The translations under genes were made by a program, and so were the position numbers. From NCBI GenBank assembly GCA_029964075.1, contig CM057138.1, positions 9,604,932-9,668,931 of the forward strand: a DNA stretch of 64,000 bases, written 5' to 3'. Position 1 is the stretch's first letter; every line of letters begins with the position of its first letter. A model generated the notes under the pieces. It worked only from the letters and a program-made list of their open reading frames with translations, had not been told where the DNA came from and did not search any database. This document shows, in pieces, positions 48,174 through 59,724 of this stretch. This stretch comes from Patiria pectinifera (taxonomy: Eukaryota > Echinodermata > Asteroidea > Valvatida > Asterinidae).

Positions 48174-50262
48174 TTTTTTTTGTTGTTTTTTTCCCCCTCC
48201 TTTTTCAGACTTTTTCTCCATAGGTTTAACACACGTTTCTTCTACAAGTCCACTTTGCCACTTTTTTAAATCCGATTGATTTCAGACTTGGTACATACTT
48301 AGACCACCACCCACAGATGGTCCTAGAAGAAATTTGTGATCATGACGTCATCGGGTGTCAGGTTAGATCACATTAAAGATGCATTTTTCCCCCTATGTTT
48401 TGTACACGTTTTAAAACACTCCAGTTTGGCATCTTCGTGAATCCGATCGACTTTAAACTTAATTCATAATTAGACCACCACCCACAGATGGTTCTAGACG
48501 AAAATAGTGATCGTGACGTCATAAGGTGTCAGGTTACGTCACATTAAAGATGCATTTTTCCCCATAGGGTTTGTACATGTATTAAAACGCTCTATTTCGG
48601 CGCTTTCGTAAATCCGATCGACGTTACACTTGGTACACACTTAGACCATCACCCGAAGATGGTCCTTGAAGAAATTCGTGATCGTGACGTCATCAGGTGT
48701 CGGGTTACGTCACATTAAAGATGCGTTTTTCCCCATATGTTTTGTACACGTTTTAAAACACTCCAGTTTGGCATCTTTGTAAATCCGATCGACTTTGAAA
48801 ATATGAAAATATAGGTGCCGTCATTGTGACATCATCGGTTCTCATGTGAGGGCGCCCTATCTCTACATGATGTGCAGCCCCATATCTCCGCAAGTATGGG
48901 TCCGATTGGATTGAAACTTGGCATTCTTTCACATTGGGATCTGTTATACATGTATTTGATAATATAGCTGAAATCCTCGTGACGTCCTTAGCTGTCATGT
49001 GAGGGCGCTCTAACTTTGCATCATTTCTAGCCTTATATCTCCACAATTACATGTCTGCGTCCGATTGGGTTGAAACTTTGCATTTACACAAACTTGGATT
49101 AGTTATACACCTGAATATAGGTGAAGTTGAGAGGACATCATCGGTCGTCATGTGAGGGCGCCCTACCATGGCATGAAAAAACCGAAACAGCTTGTGTTTG
49201 TCCACAAACACATCTTTTTTTTTTTGTCTTGTTTTTTTTCTCCTTTTTCAGACTTTTTCTCCATGGGTTTAACACACGTTTCTTCTACAAGTCCACTTTG
49301 CCACTTTTTTAAATCCGATTGATTTCAGACTTGGTACATACTTAGACCACCACCCACAGATGGTCCTAGAAGAAATTTGTGATCGTGACGTCATCGGGTG
49401 TTAGGTGACATCACATTAAAGATGCATTTTTCCCCATATGTTTTGTACACGTTTTAAAACACTCCAGTTTGGCATCTTCGTGAATCCGATCGACTTTAAA
49501 CTTAATTCATACTTAGACCACCACCCACAGATGGTTCTAGACGAAAATAGTGATCGTGACGTCATCAGGTGTCAGGTTACGTCACATTAAAGATGCATTT
49601 TTCCCCATAGGGTTTGTACATGTATTAAAACGCTCCATTTCGGCACTTTCGTAAATCCGATCGACATTACACTTGGTACACACTTAGACCATCATCCACA
49701 GATGGTCCTTGAAGAAATTCGTGATCATGACGTCATCAGGTGTCGGGTTACGTCACATTAAAGATGCGTTTTTCCCCATATGTTTTGTACACGTTTTAAA
49801 ACACTCCAGTTTGGCATCTTCGTAAATCCGATCGACTTTGAAAATATGAAAATATAGGTGCCGTCATTGTGACATCATCGGTTCTCATGTGAGGGCGCCC
49901 TATCTTTACATGATGTGCAGCCCCATATCTCCGCAAGTATGGGTCTGATTGGATTGAAACTTGGCATTCTTTCACATTGGGATCTGTTATTCATGTATTT
50001 GATAATATAGCTGAAATCATCGTGACGTCCTTAGCTGTCATGTGAGGGCGCTCTAACTTTGCATCATTTCTAGCCTAATATCTCCACAATTACATGTATG
50101 CGTTCGATTGGGTTGAAACTTTGCATTCACACAAACTTGGATTAGTTATACACCTGAATATAGGTGAAGTTGAGAGGACATCATCGGTCGTCATGTGAGG
50201 GCGCCCTACCATGGCATGAAAAAACCGAAACAGCTTGTGTTTGTCCACAAACACATCTCTAG
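48174..50262 (+). repeat. Two near-identical type-B units of about 1.04 kb
   Basis: 48174-49213 and 49214-50262 share rare variants (GACGAAAATAGTGATCG; a fused monomer ACTTTGAAAATATGAAAATATAGG). The first tail has the hairpin but its CTAG has become a T-run; the second ends normally at CTAG 50259-50262. No gene is seen. Confidence 0.8.
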
Positions 50263-50825
50263 TTTTTTTTTTCTCCTTTTTCCACCTTTTTCTCCATAGG
50301 TTTTACACACGTTTCTTCTACCAGTCCACTTTGGCACTTTTTAAAATCCGATCGATTTCAGACTTGGTACATACTTAGACCACCACCCACAAATGGTCCT
50401 AGAAGAAATTTGTGACCGTGACGTCATCAGGTGTTGGGTTACGTCACATTAAAGATGCATTTTCCCCATATGTTTTGTACACGTTTTAAAACACTCCACT
50501 TTGGCCTCTTCGTAAATCCAATCGACCTCAGACTTGATACATATTTAGACCACCACCCACAGATGGTTCTAGAAGAAATTCGTGACCGTGACGTTATCAA
50601 GTGTCGGGTTACGTTACATTAAAGATGCATTTTTCCCCATATGTTTTGTACACATTTTAAAACACTCTACTTTGGCCTTCTTGTGAATTTGATCGACCTC
50701 AGACTTGATACATACTTAGACCACCACCCACAGATGGTCTTAGACGAAATTCGTGACCCTGACGTCATCAGGTGTCAGGTTACGTCACATTAAAGATGCA
50801 TTTTCCCCGTATGTTTTGTACACGA
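50263..50825 (+). repeat. Type-B array unit, left part, split by the Gmr1-like element
   Basis: 171 bp monomers run to GTACACGA, where the Gypsy 2 LTR begins. The unit resumes at 59398 and ends at CTAG 59721-59724. Without the insertion the unit is about 885 bp. Confidence 0.82.
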
Positions 50826-52439
50826 TGTCACGGCTAGACTAGAAAAAGTCAAAAAAAAATCAAGTTTGGGCTTGCTGACCTACCCAAGTGAGGAAGCAAA
50901 ATAATTTATCACAGACACAAGGTTTAAATATGAAGTAAATCAAGAAAATAATTTAATATATACAAGACAATAATCAATCAATGAACACAGATTAAACTCC
51001 CAAATTACAGTGTGCACTGGTGATGTAAATAAACACAAAATGTCACACTATCACCATCATCTGATCATTCAGGTACATACATGAATATAAACAGAGTAAC
51101 TACAATGTACAGGTGATGCAAGTTATGTCCAATTAACACTATTAAGATTTAGGTTGCAACCTCTCTTCTGAACAACAATGGAGTACTTGCCTAAATTTGG
51201 TTTTCAGGAAAAAGACAAGTACAATTTTGAATTCCAAATCTATCTCCGGAATTATCCAAACAAATATCGATATTAAAATTATATTCAGTGACGAACAATA
51301 AAACTCGCTAGTAGTAACAACTGTTCATTCACTCGTCTACAGTGTGCAACTCAATAGGAGTATGAGCAATGAAATGCACAATTTTCAGTACAAGTACATG
51401 TATCAGGGAATATTAAAGAATTCCTTCTCACACAATACAATTTGCAAATTACAATCTTAGTACTAAAAAAATATATACAATGAATTAAATTGACGCTCAA
51501 TAAATACTTAACGCAAGTGACACGAGCAGGTCATGGAGGTGCGTCAGTAAGTCTCTTCCGTGAAGATAACAATGGGTTCTTCCGGATCAGAAGAATCCGG
51601 ATGACACGGAGAATTTCCTCTCTAGGAGTCGGACCGGTGATGGTAGGAAAGCACGCTAAGCTAAGGCGATGCCACTTCTACACGCTGGGGCTCTGCACTG
51701 TCTGGAGACCTCCAGTACCGGCTACAATGTGGGGGGGGACGTCTAGGTAGCAGACTGCGTTGCAATGGCGCCCTCAGTTGGCAGCAACCAGACAAAAGTA
51801 CGCAATATGGTCTGTACTCGGCCACTCCCCAAATGTGAAAAGCCGTCTATAAATGAAAATAATTAATTTACACATAGACTAATATTACCCTAAGCTCTAA
51901 TAAAAAAAATGCACAATACAATGGTCTGGAATTTCAGCTATCCAGAACGAGTCATATTCCATTTCCAATACATACATATGGATGCAAAATTCACAGATGT
52001 TTGTAGACAAATATACACATCAGGGATATTTAAGAAAATAAAACCCAAAGTGAAACATATTCAACTTACGGTTCTTCACCCTCTCGGTAGGAATTCAGAA
52101 GCACAACACAACCGGAAAAATAACTCGGCAAAATTGCATGTGGGCTAGATTTTGCAGCTATCGCTTAATGCGTCACGTCGGTTTGAGTCTCTACAAGCTT
52201 CTGTCCTGTACCAGATTCCCGCGCTTTGCGCTCCAGTACGCATGAAAGAAAAACCCCGACATGTTACATAACCACGGCTAAAAGAAATGCAAATCTATGA
52301 ATGCAATGGACAGCTGTAAATAGACAAAAGACCGGGCAACAGACGATTACACTGAACTCAAACCAAGTCTTATACCATCTATACTACAAAAGAAAAAGGG
52401 AAAAAGAATAATTATTAAAATCTGGCAGCACCGCTGACA
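50826..52439 (-). repeat. Gypsy 2 LTR (3' LTR on the element's strand)
   Basis: 1614 bp. Starts TGTCACGG and ends GCTGACA on the plus strand. It matches 57786-59397 apart from about ten differences, several in homopolymer runs. Small open frames at 51490-51750 and 51909-52148 occur in both LTRs merely because the LTRs are copies. Confidence 0.93.
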
Positions 52440-52787
52440 ACTACCCCTCGTTTTGAAGAAAATGCTCTGCATTTTTCTGAAACCAAAGGAGAAACACTTA
52501 TTATAAATATTATTATTCTCAATTTATATATACATGTATGCAATGCATCTTGGTTTTCTCTGGATCAACCTGTGGATGAATATATAAAAGTTAAATTGAA
52601 GGGCGTTTTCCCATAATCTGTTAACAAACAAAACTTTGTGTTATAAATATCCTCCACACCTGTTAATAGAGAGAATAAGTTATTAGTCAAATTTTTCCTC
52701 AACAGTACACCTGTGAACAGAGAAAAGAAGTGATTAGTCACTGGTATTACATGTAAATGGTACACATTTCTCTCAAATCATGTCGTC
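52440..52787 (-). other. Gypsy 2 3' untranslated spacer and purine tract
   Basis: Non-coding AT-rich sequence between the end of pol and the 3' LTR. On the minus strand the bases before the LTR read ACGAGGGGTAGT, a possible polypurine tract. Two similar 31 bp phrases (CCTGTTAATAGAGAGAATAAG and a variant) lie near 52660-52740. Confidence 0.6.
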
Positions 52788-55700
52788 TTACAAAACTCTG
52801 CTAAGGAAATCTGCACCAACATTCTTGACTCCTGAGATAGCTTCGATGCGGAATCGAAAAGGTTGGAGAGACAGTGCCCATCTCATGATCCGACTGTTCA
52901 GTAACTTGGATCGTTGCAAATACATCAATGGTTGATGGTCCGTCTCCAACACAAATTCTTTTCCATCAAGGAAGATCTGGAATTTGGTGATGCCCCATAC
53001 CAGTGCCAGACACTCTCGTTCCATCACAGAGTACGCTTGCTCTCTTGGGAGGAGTTTCCTGCTCGCATAAGCGATCGGTCGTTTGACTCCCTCATGGTCT
53101 TGTAGGAGGACCGCTCCAATCCCAGCATCTGAGGCATCTGTTCTGAGTGTGAACTGTTGCTGGAAATTCGGCAAACATAGTATGGGACTGCTTGTCAGAC
53201 ATTTCTTCAATGTGGTGAACGCTTCCTCTTGTTTCTCGGTCCAAACAACTTTGTTGGGTTCCCGATTTTTCGTTCGATCGGTGAGAGGGGCTGCAATGGT
53301 GGAGAAATTCGAAATAAACTTCCGATAGTAGCTAGCCAGTCCAATGAAGGAGCGTAGCTGTTTCTTGGTCTCCGGACGGGGAGCCCTGCTGATTTTCTCC
53401 AACTTGTCTTGCATGGGTTTAAGCTGTCCCTCACCAACAATGTGGCCCAGAAATTCCACCCTGGGACAACCAATTTGACACTTTGATGGCTTTGCAGTGA
53501 GGTTCACCTGACGGAGTCTCTGGAGTAGTTCTTTCAAAACAATCAAGTGTTGTTCCCAGGTCTCGGTATGAATCAAAATGTCGTCTATGTAGTTATGGAT
53601 ATGCGTCATCCCTTGGAGAACCAACCTCATCGAACGGGAGAAGGTAGCGGGCGCGTTAACTAATCCAAAAGGCATTACCTTGAATTGGTATAGCCCATCT
53701 GGAGTAAGGAACGCCGTCTTCTTCTTGTCTTCGTCTCTGAGGGGTATCTGCCAGTATCCTTTGCTTAAATCCAGCTTACTAAAGAATCTTGCAGTAGACA
53801 AACACGCAAATATTTCGTCTGGACTTGGAATTGGTTCTGCGTCAAATATGGTGATGCGGTTTAACCTGCGAAAATCAATACAGAAACGGTTGGTCCCATC
53901 AGACTTCTTAACCAGGACTATTGGCGACGCATAAGGTGAATCTGAGCGTTCAATAACCCCTAAATCCAACATCTTCTTCGTTTCTTCCTTGATGACATCT
54001 CGCCTAGCATGAGGAAGAGGATAAGGCTTCAGTCCGATGGGTTCGTCCGAGGTAAGTTTGATGGTGTGACTGCCCAACTGAGTCCTACCAGGTAAGTCAG
54101 TAAGCACGTCTTGGAAGTTGCCTAGGAGTCTCTTGACCTGTTGCTCTCTCTCTGATGAAAGTTCAGAGAAGATACGAACATCAGCAACGGACTCTGTAGC
54201 CTCCAATGTAGGAAACTCTATTCTGCCGGCTCGACTGATGTTAGGTTCACCCTGGCCATCCAAAAAATCAGGCTCCTCCATAATGGACGCAACACCAACG
54301 ATTTCCAGAACCCCTACGACTAGGCAACACTCTGAGTCACATTCAGCAATGAGATTGGCTTCTGCTTCTGGTCTCTCAATATACCTCTTCAGCAGGTTTG
54401 CATGGAAGGTCTTGGACTTCCCATTGATGTCCAAACGGTAGTCGCAATTACCCACTCTCTCCAGAACCAGGAAAGGTCCCTTCCAATGCAGCAACAACTT
54501 ATTGTTGTCAGTCGGAAGAAGAAGTAGAACTTTGTCTCCAGCAGCAAACTTCCTATCCCTACTCTTCGTGTTGTAGTAGAAAGTATTCTTGACGACAGAC
54601 TTCCTCAGGGCTTGATGGGCAAGCTCGAGAGTTGTCTCCAACCGGTCTCTCAGGTCAATGATGTATTCGTAAGTAGTCTTGACATCATGGTCCAAGTCAA
54701 CTTTCCCACTCCACAAGTCATGCAAGATTTGCATGGGGCCTCTGACAGTGCGACCATACAACAGCTCAAATGGAGAGAAACCCAATGACTCCTGCGGTGC
54801 CTCCCTGTAGGCAAAAAGAACAGCACTCAGGTAGCGATCCCAGTCGTTCGGTTTGTCCGCACACAGACGCTTCAGCATCTGCTTCAAAGTGCCATTGAAT
54901 CTCTCCACAAGGCCGTTGCAGGCAGGGTGGTATGGTGTTGTGGTAATCTGGCGTATGGACAAGAGTCGTCCAACTTCCCGCATCAAGTTGGAGGTGAATT
55001 GTGCCCCCTGATCTGACAAGACTTCTTTCGGCACTCCAACTCTAGAAAATATCCCAACCAACGCCTCCGCCACTTGAGTTGTCTCTATGGTTGGCAAGGC
55101 AACCGCTTCAGGATACCTCGTTGCAAAGTCAACCACGGTAAGGATGTAGCGATTCTTTCTGGGAGTCATGGGATTTATGGGTCCCACTAAATCCACTGCT
55201 ACTCTCTGAAAAGGAATGTCGATTACTGGCATCTTCCCAAGTGGAACACGAGTGACCCGACCTTTGGGTAACGTCCTCTGGCAAATATCACAGGATCTGC
55301 AGTATCTTGTGATGTCTGCTTGAATACCTGGCCAGAAAAAACTAGACATGACCTTGTCAGTAGTTTTCTTGATCCCCTGATGACCACCCATGATTCCTTC
55401 ATGTGCCAACTTCATCACCATCCTGCGGTAGGGTGACGGAACAACCAGTTGATGAACCGCGTTCCCAAAGTCAACCCTGTCAGCTTGGAAGATCCGATAC
55501 AGCAATTTGTCCTGCCTGACAAAATGCGAAGTACGGCCTGGAATACCCTCCTTCTTAGTGCCCGAATCTACCAATTCTCTGATCCTGTTGAGCGTTGGGT
55601 CATCTTCTTGAGCTTTTTTGATGTCTTCTGGAGTTACATTTGGAATACTTGATGGAGTCTTCATACGAGTGACAGGTCTCTCTTGAGCTCTTGTCTGTGC

Positions 55701-57338
55701 TCTTGTCTCAACAGCACACAGCCGCTCAGGTGCCCCATCAGCGTCAACATAAACAGCACTGTTACCACTCTTCCAAAGTGGATTTGGATCTGCTAGTGCC
55801 CTGACATTGGCGATATTACCAAGGATCAAGTCGTAAACGGGAGTTTTCATGCACAGAGCTTCCGTCATACCCACAAAGAATGGCGTGTTGATATGAATCC
55901 TCGCAGTTGGGAACCTCCGAACACTACCATCTATGAGGACGCAAAGCTTGTGATGTCCCGTCATCTGCTGTGCAGAAACTAAATCCTGACGTACGACCAC
56001 TCCTGAACAACCACTATCCCTCAAGACACTCACTTTCCTCGAGCCAACTTCTCCTGCTGTGACCGGCATACCAGATTTGACCCTCACCTTGCACGCCGCA
56101 CTCATGACTGGCAAACTATGACCACAGGACAAGTTGACAAAACCATCTTTGGTGCAACAGTCAGACAAAGGGGTTTCACCGTCTTTGACAACCATACATG
56201 CGACTGTATCCGGCTTGGATGCTTCCTTGCCACACTTGGTGCAAAGCTCCTTTGATGCAGACTGTCTGGGCTCTGCTGATGAAGCTGTACCCTGGGCTCG
56301 AGAACTCCCACGAAAACCTTTACCCACTCGTTGTTTACCTGGATTATCCAGCGTCACCAATCCAGCAGTCTTCAGCACTTGCTCGGCTGCAGCTCTATGG
56401 TAGCAGTCGTTGGCAAAGTGCCCCCTCTTATGGCAGATGAAGCATGTCTTGGCCTTCCAGTCAGTTGATCGAGCAGTGGGTTGGTGTTTTCCTGAAGCCT
56501 CGGTTTTCTCCTTGTCAGAGTGGTGGCTATCAGACTTCGAAGAAGACTGTGGAGGACGTCTGCTGCGGAAGGAAGACGATGACGAGTCAAACCTACCACT
56601 GTGTGCCTCTACATACTGCTCTGCAAGAGTAGCCATAGTCTGAATGGACTTTGGTTTTCTCTCCTTGAGAAAGATGGCGAGGTCCTTACTAGATCCGTTG
56701 ATAAACTGTTCTCGTAGCAGAAGATCTCGAACGCCTTCATAAGTTTTATCTGTAGTCGACAACTCAACCCACCTAGTGAAGTAGTTCTCGATCTTGATCG
56801 CAAACTGTGAAGCCGTCTCACCAGCGTCAGGTTTTGCAGATCTGAACTTGGTCCGGAACCCCTCCTCCGTCAATCTGAAACGGCGAAGCAAGGCATCTTT
56901 CAAGCTTTGGTAGTCGGTGCATTTGTCGACAGCCAGTCTTGAATAAACATCCAAGGCTTTCCCTTTAAGTAAAGCACTCAGGTTAATGGCCCAATTTTCA
57001 GCTTTCCAACCCTGGCTGGTGGCAAAACGCTCAAATCGTTGAAGGTAGGCATCAAGGTCGTCCCTGTTCTCATCATAGAAAGGTAACTTGGGTGCCCTAA
57101 TACCTGTACCTGTAGAAACCGAAGGAGTAACAGCGTTAGTTTCAGTTTTAACAGTGACATTGGATTTTTCAGCCATTGTAACATCCAACTTTAATTTCAG
57201 GGTGTCCTGTTCTAGTCTGTAAAGTTCCATCTTTTCTGCTCGGGCGTCACGTGCCCTGTTTTCTCGTTCCCTAACAAAATCCATCAAGTCTTCACCTGTT
57301 AGACCCATGTCCTGACCAATTTCAACCCACTTATCCAT
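52788..57338 (-). CDS. Gmr1-like gag-pol polyprotein (LTR retrotransposon)
   Basis: One open frame on the minus strand, 1516 codons from the Met at 57338 (MDKWVEIGQDMG), the usual style of gag start in this group; the frame stays open 43 codons further upstream (to 57467), but that part looks unlike gag. Approximate residues: capsid-like 85-250; zinc knuckle CFICHKRGHFANDC 299-312; protease with DSG near 441; integrase with HHCC finger 646-686, catalytic Asp 716, Asp 776 and Glu 812 (D-59-D-35-E) and a GPF module with HWKGPFLVLERV near 951; reverse transcriptase about 1107-1270 with YIDD at 1250-1253; RNase H to the end. Integrase upstream of reverse transcriptase is the key feature. Gag and pol are fused in one frame. 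Confidence 0.92.
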   Translation of the reverse strand: MDKWVEIGQDMGLTGEDLMDFVRERENRARDARAEKMELYRLEQDTLKLKLDVTMAEKSNVTVKTETNAVTPSVSTGTGIRAPKLPFYDENRDDLDAYLQRFERFATSQGWKAENWAINLSALLKGKALDVYSRLAVDKCTDYQSLKDALLRRFRLTEEGFRTKFRSAKPDAGETASQFAIKIENYFTRWVELSTTDKTYEGVRDLLLREQFINGSSKDLAIFLKERKPKSIQTMATLAEQYVEAHSGRFDSSSSSFRSRRPPQSSSKSDSHHSDKEKTEASGKHQPTARSTDWKAKTCFICHKRGHFANDCYHRAAAEQVLKTAGLVTLDNPGKQRVGKGFRGSSRAQGTASSAEPRQSASKELCTKCGKEASKPDTVACMVVKDGETPLSDCCTKDGFVNLSCGHSLPVMSAACKVRVKSGMPVTAGEVGSRKVSVLRDSGCSGVVVRQDLVSAQQMTGHHKLCVLIDGSVRRFPTARIHINTPFFVGMTEALCMKTPVYDLILGNIANVRALADPNPLWKSGNSAVYVDADGAPERLCAVETRAQTRAQERPVTRMKTPSSIPNVTPEDIKKAQEDDPTLNRIRELVDSGTKKEGIPGRTSHFVRQDKLLYRIFQADRVDFGNAVHQLVVPSPYRRMVMKLAHEGIMGGHQGIKKTTDKVMSSFFWPGIQADITRYCRSCDICQRTLPKGRVTRVPLGKMPVIDIPFQRVAVDLVGPINPMTPRKNRYILTVVDFATRYPEAVALPTIETTQVAEALVGIFSRVGVPKEVLSDQGAQFTSNLMREVGRLLSIRQITTTPYHPACNGLVERFNGTLKQMLKRLCADKPNDWDRYLSAVLFAYREAPQESLGFSPFELLYGRTVRGPMQILHDLWSGKVDLDHDVKTTYEYIIDLRDRLETTLELAHQALRKSVVKNTFYYNTKSRDRKFAAGDKVLLLLPTDNNKLLLHWKGPFLVLERVGNCDYRLDINGKSKTFHANLLKRYIERPEAEANLIAECDSECCLVVGVLEIVGVASIMEEPDFLDGQGEPNISRAGRIEFPTLEATESVADVRIFSELSSEREQQVKRLLGNFQDVLTDLPGRTQLGSHTIKLTSDEPIGLKPYPLPHARRDVIKEETKKMLDLGVIERSDSPYASPIVLVKKSDGTNRFCIDFRRLNRITIFDAEPIPSPDEIFACLSTARFFSKLDLSKGYWQIPLRDEDKKKTAFLTPDGLYQFKVMPFGLVNAPATFSRSMRLVLQGMTHIHNYIDDILIHTETWEQHLIVLKELLQRLRQVNLTAKPSKCQIGCPRVEFLGHIVGEGQLKPMQDKLEKISRAPRPETKKQLRSFIGLASYYRKFISNFSTIAAPLTDRTKNREPNKVVWTEKQEEAFTTLKKCLTSSPILCLPNFQQQFTLRTDASDAGIGAVLLQDHEGVKRPIAYASRKLLPREQAYSVMERECLALVWGITKFQIFLDGKEFVLETDHQPLMYLQRSKLLNSRIMRWALSLQPFRFRIEAISGVKNVGADFLSRVL

Positions 57339-57766
57339 GGTGAATGTACAGGAATCTGATAAAGGACAGAAGCTTATCCAGACTACAACCAACAGGATAG
57401 CACAATGCATGTATGAGCAGTTCACACAATAGGGCGACAAAAAAATTTTGCCCAAGTACGCAAGCACACGACGACCCTATCGCAACAACAAAGCGAACTT
57501 ACCAAGCCACAGTACAACCTTGCCAAGTCAATACGCAATTTAGCAAGAACAACGCTTACCACCGAGAGTGCAGAACCGTAGTTAAACAGTGACCAGTCTC
57601 CACGTATCTAATGGATATATGCACAGGTAAGATAAACCAGATAAAAAGACAATTATGTTAAGGCAAAATCTTTTATGCAAAGTCTAATATTCTTCTCAAA
57701 ATATCCTGCTTTCTCAATCTCTCAGTCTGAAAATTACTGAGTTGGGTTTGTTACAGGTCAACAATT
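57339..57766 (-). other. Gypsy 2 leader
   Basis: Sequence between the primer site and the gag start. The upstream part of the frame (57339-57467) encodes a hydrophobic stretch that I regard as chance. Packaging signals are expected here but none can be recognised. Confidence 0.5.
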
Positions 57767-57783
57767 TCCCGGACAAGCCCCCA
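57767..57783 (-). other. Gypsy 2 primer binding site, tRNA-Pro type
   Basis: On the minus strand TGGGGGCTTGTCCGGGA begins two bases after the 5' LTR. It matches the complement of the tRNA-Pro 3' end with one mismatch. Confidence 0.8.
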
Positions 57784-57785
57784 AA

Positions 57786-59397
57786 TGTCACGGCTAGACT
57801 AGAAAAAGTTAAAAAAAATCAAGTTTGGGCTTGCTGACCTACCCAAGTGAGGAAGCAAAATAATTTATCACAGACACAAGGTTTAAATATGAAGTAAATC
57901 AAGAAAATAATTTAATATATACAAGACAATAATCAATCAATGAACACAGATTAAACTCCCAAATTACAGTGTGCACTGGTGATTTAAATAAACACAAAAT
58001 GTCACACTATCACCATCATCTGATCATTCAGGTACATACATGAATATAAACAGAGTAACTACAATGTACAGGTGATGCAAGTTATGTCCAATTAACACTA
58101 TTAAGATTTAGGTTGCAACCTCTCTTCTGAACAACAATGGAGTACTTGCCTAAATTTGGTTTTCAGGAAAAAGACAAGTACAATTTTGAATTCCAAATCT
58201 ATCTCCGGAATTATCCAAACAAATATCGATATTAAAATTATATTCAGTGACGAACAATAAAACTCGCTAGTAGTAACAACTGTTCATTCACTCGTCTACA
58301 GTGTGCAACTCAATAGGAGTATGAGCAATGAAATGCACAATTTTCAGTACAAGTACATGTATCAGGGAATATTAAAGAATTCCTTCTCACACAATACAAT
58401 TTGCAAATTACAATCTTAGTACTAAAAAAAAATATACAATGAATTAAATTGACTCTCAATAAATACTTAACGCAAGTGACACGAGCAGGTCATGGAGGTG
58501 CGTCAGTAAGTCTCTTCCGTGAAGATAACAATGGGTTCTTCCGGATCAGAAGAATCCGGATGACACGGAGAATTTCCTCTCTAGGAGTCGGACCGGTGAT
58601 GGTAGGAAAGCACGCTAAGCTAAGGCGATGCCACTTCTACACGCTGGGGCTCTGCACTGTCTGGAGACCTCCAGTACCGGCTACAATGTGGGGGGACGTC
58701 TAGGTAGCAGACTGCGTTGCAATGGCGCCCTCAGTTGGCAGCAACCAGACAAAAGTACGCAATATGGTCTGTACTCGGCCACTCCCCAAAAGTGAAAAGC
58801 CGTCTATAAATGAAAATAATTAATTTACACATAGACTAATATTACCCTAAGCTCTAATAAAAAAAAATGCACAATACAATGGTTTGGAATTTCAGCTATC
58901 CAGAACGAGTCATATTCCATTTCCAATACATACATATGGATGCAAAATTCACAGATGTTTGTAGACAAAAATACACATCAGGGATATTTAAGAAAATAAA
59001 ACCCAAAGTGAAACATATTCAACTTACGGTTCTTCACCCTCTCGGTAGGAATTCAGAAGCACAACACAACCGGAAAAATAACTCGGCAAAATTGCATGTG
59101 GGCTAGATTTTGCAGCTATCGCTTAATGCGTCACGTCGGTTTGAGTCTCTACAAGCTTCTGTCCTGTACCAGATTCCCGCGCTTTGCGCTCCAGTACGCA
59201 TGAAAGAAAAACCCCGACATGTTACATAACCACGGCTAAAAGAAATGCAAATCTATGAATGCAATGGACAGCTGTAAATAGACAAAAGACCGGGCAACAG
59301 ACGATTACACTAAACTCAAACCAAGTCTTATACCATCTATACTACAAGAGAAAAAGGGAAAAAGAATAATTATTAAAATCTGGCAGCACCGCTGACA
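57786..59397 (-). repeat. Gypsy 2 LTR (5' LTR on the element's strand)
   Basis: 1612 bp, TGTCA…TGACA, the partner of 50826-52439. It is followed by the target duplication CACGA at 59398-59402. Confidence 0.93.
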
Positions 59398-59724
59398 CAC
59401 GATTTCAAACACTCTAGTTTGGCACTTTCGTAGATTTGATGTACTTTAGACTAGGCACACACTTAGACCATAACCCACAGATGGTCCCAGAAGAAATTCG
59501 TGATCGTGACATTATCAGGTGTAAGGTTACTTCACATTAAAGATGCATTTTTCCCCATAGGTTTTGTACACGTTTTTCTTCAATTCATACTTTGGCACCA
59601 TATGTCTGATTGACTTTTCTCTTGGCAGATGACATTCGAAGTGACTTCATCAAGTGTTCATCACGTGCACAGAGTATTTCAAATATCCGAAACAGCTTGT
59701 GTTTGTCCACAAACACATTTCTAG
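59398..59724 (+). repeat. Type-B array unit, right part after the Gmr1-like element
   Basis: Resumes at CACGA with one monomer and the usual closing segment, then CCGAAACAGCT, hairpin and CTAG (59721-59724). Confidence 0.82.

Larger units (their letters stand above)
50826..59397 (-). mobile_element. Gmr1-like Ty3/Gypsy LTR retrotransposon, looks whole
   Basis: An 8572 bp element on the minus strand with 1.61 kb LTRs (TGTCA…TGACA), a tRNA-Pro-type primer site, one long gag-pol frame and the target duplication CACGA (50821-50825 and 59398-59402). Domain order is gag, protease, integrase, reverse transcriptase, RNase H, the reverse of the usual Gypsy order and the mark of the Gmr1-like group known from deuterostomes. 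The LTRs differ at roughly ten positions in 1.6 kb, so insertion is recent. No envelope gene is seen. Confidence 0.93.

Noticed and set aside
51490-51750. Open frames in the Gypsy 2 LTRs (51490-51750, 51909-52148, 58449-58703, 58867-59106)
   Set aside because: Present in both LTRs simply because they are copies; no family resemblance and no known LTR-coded protein in this group.
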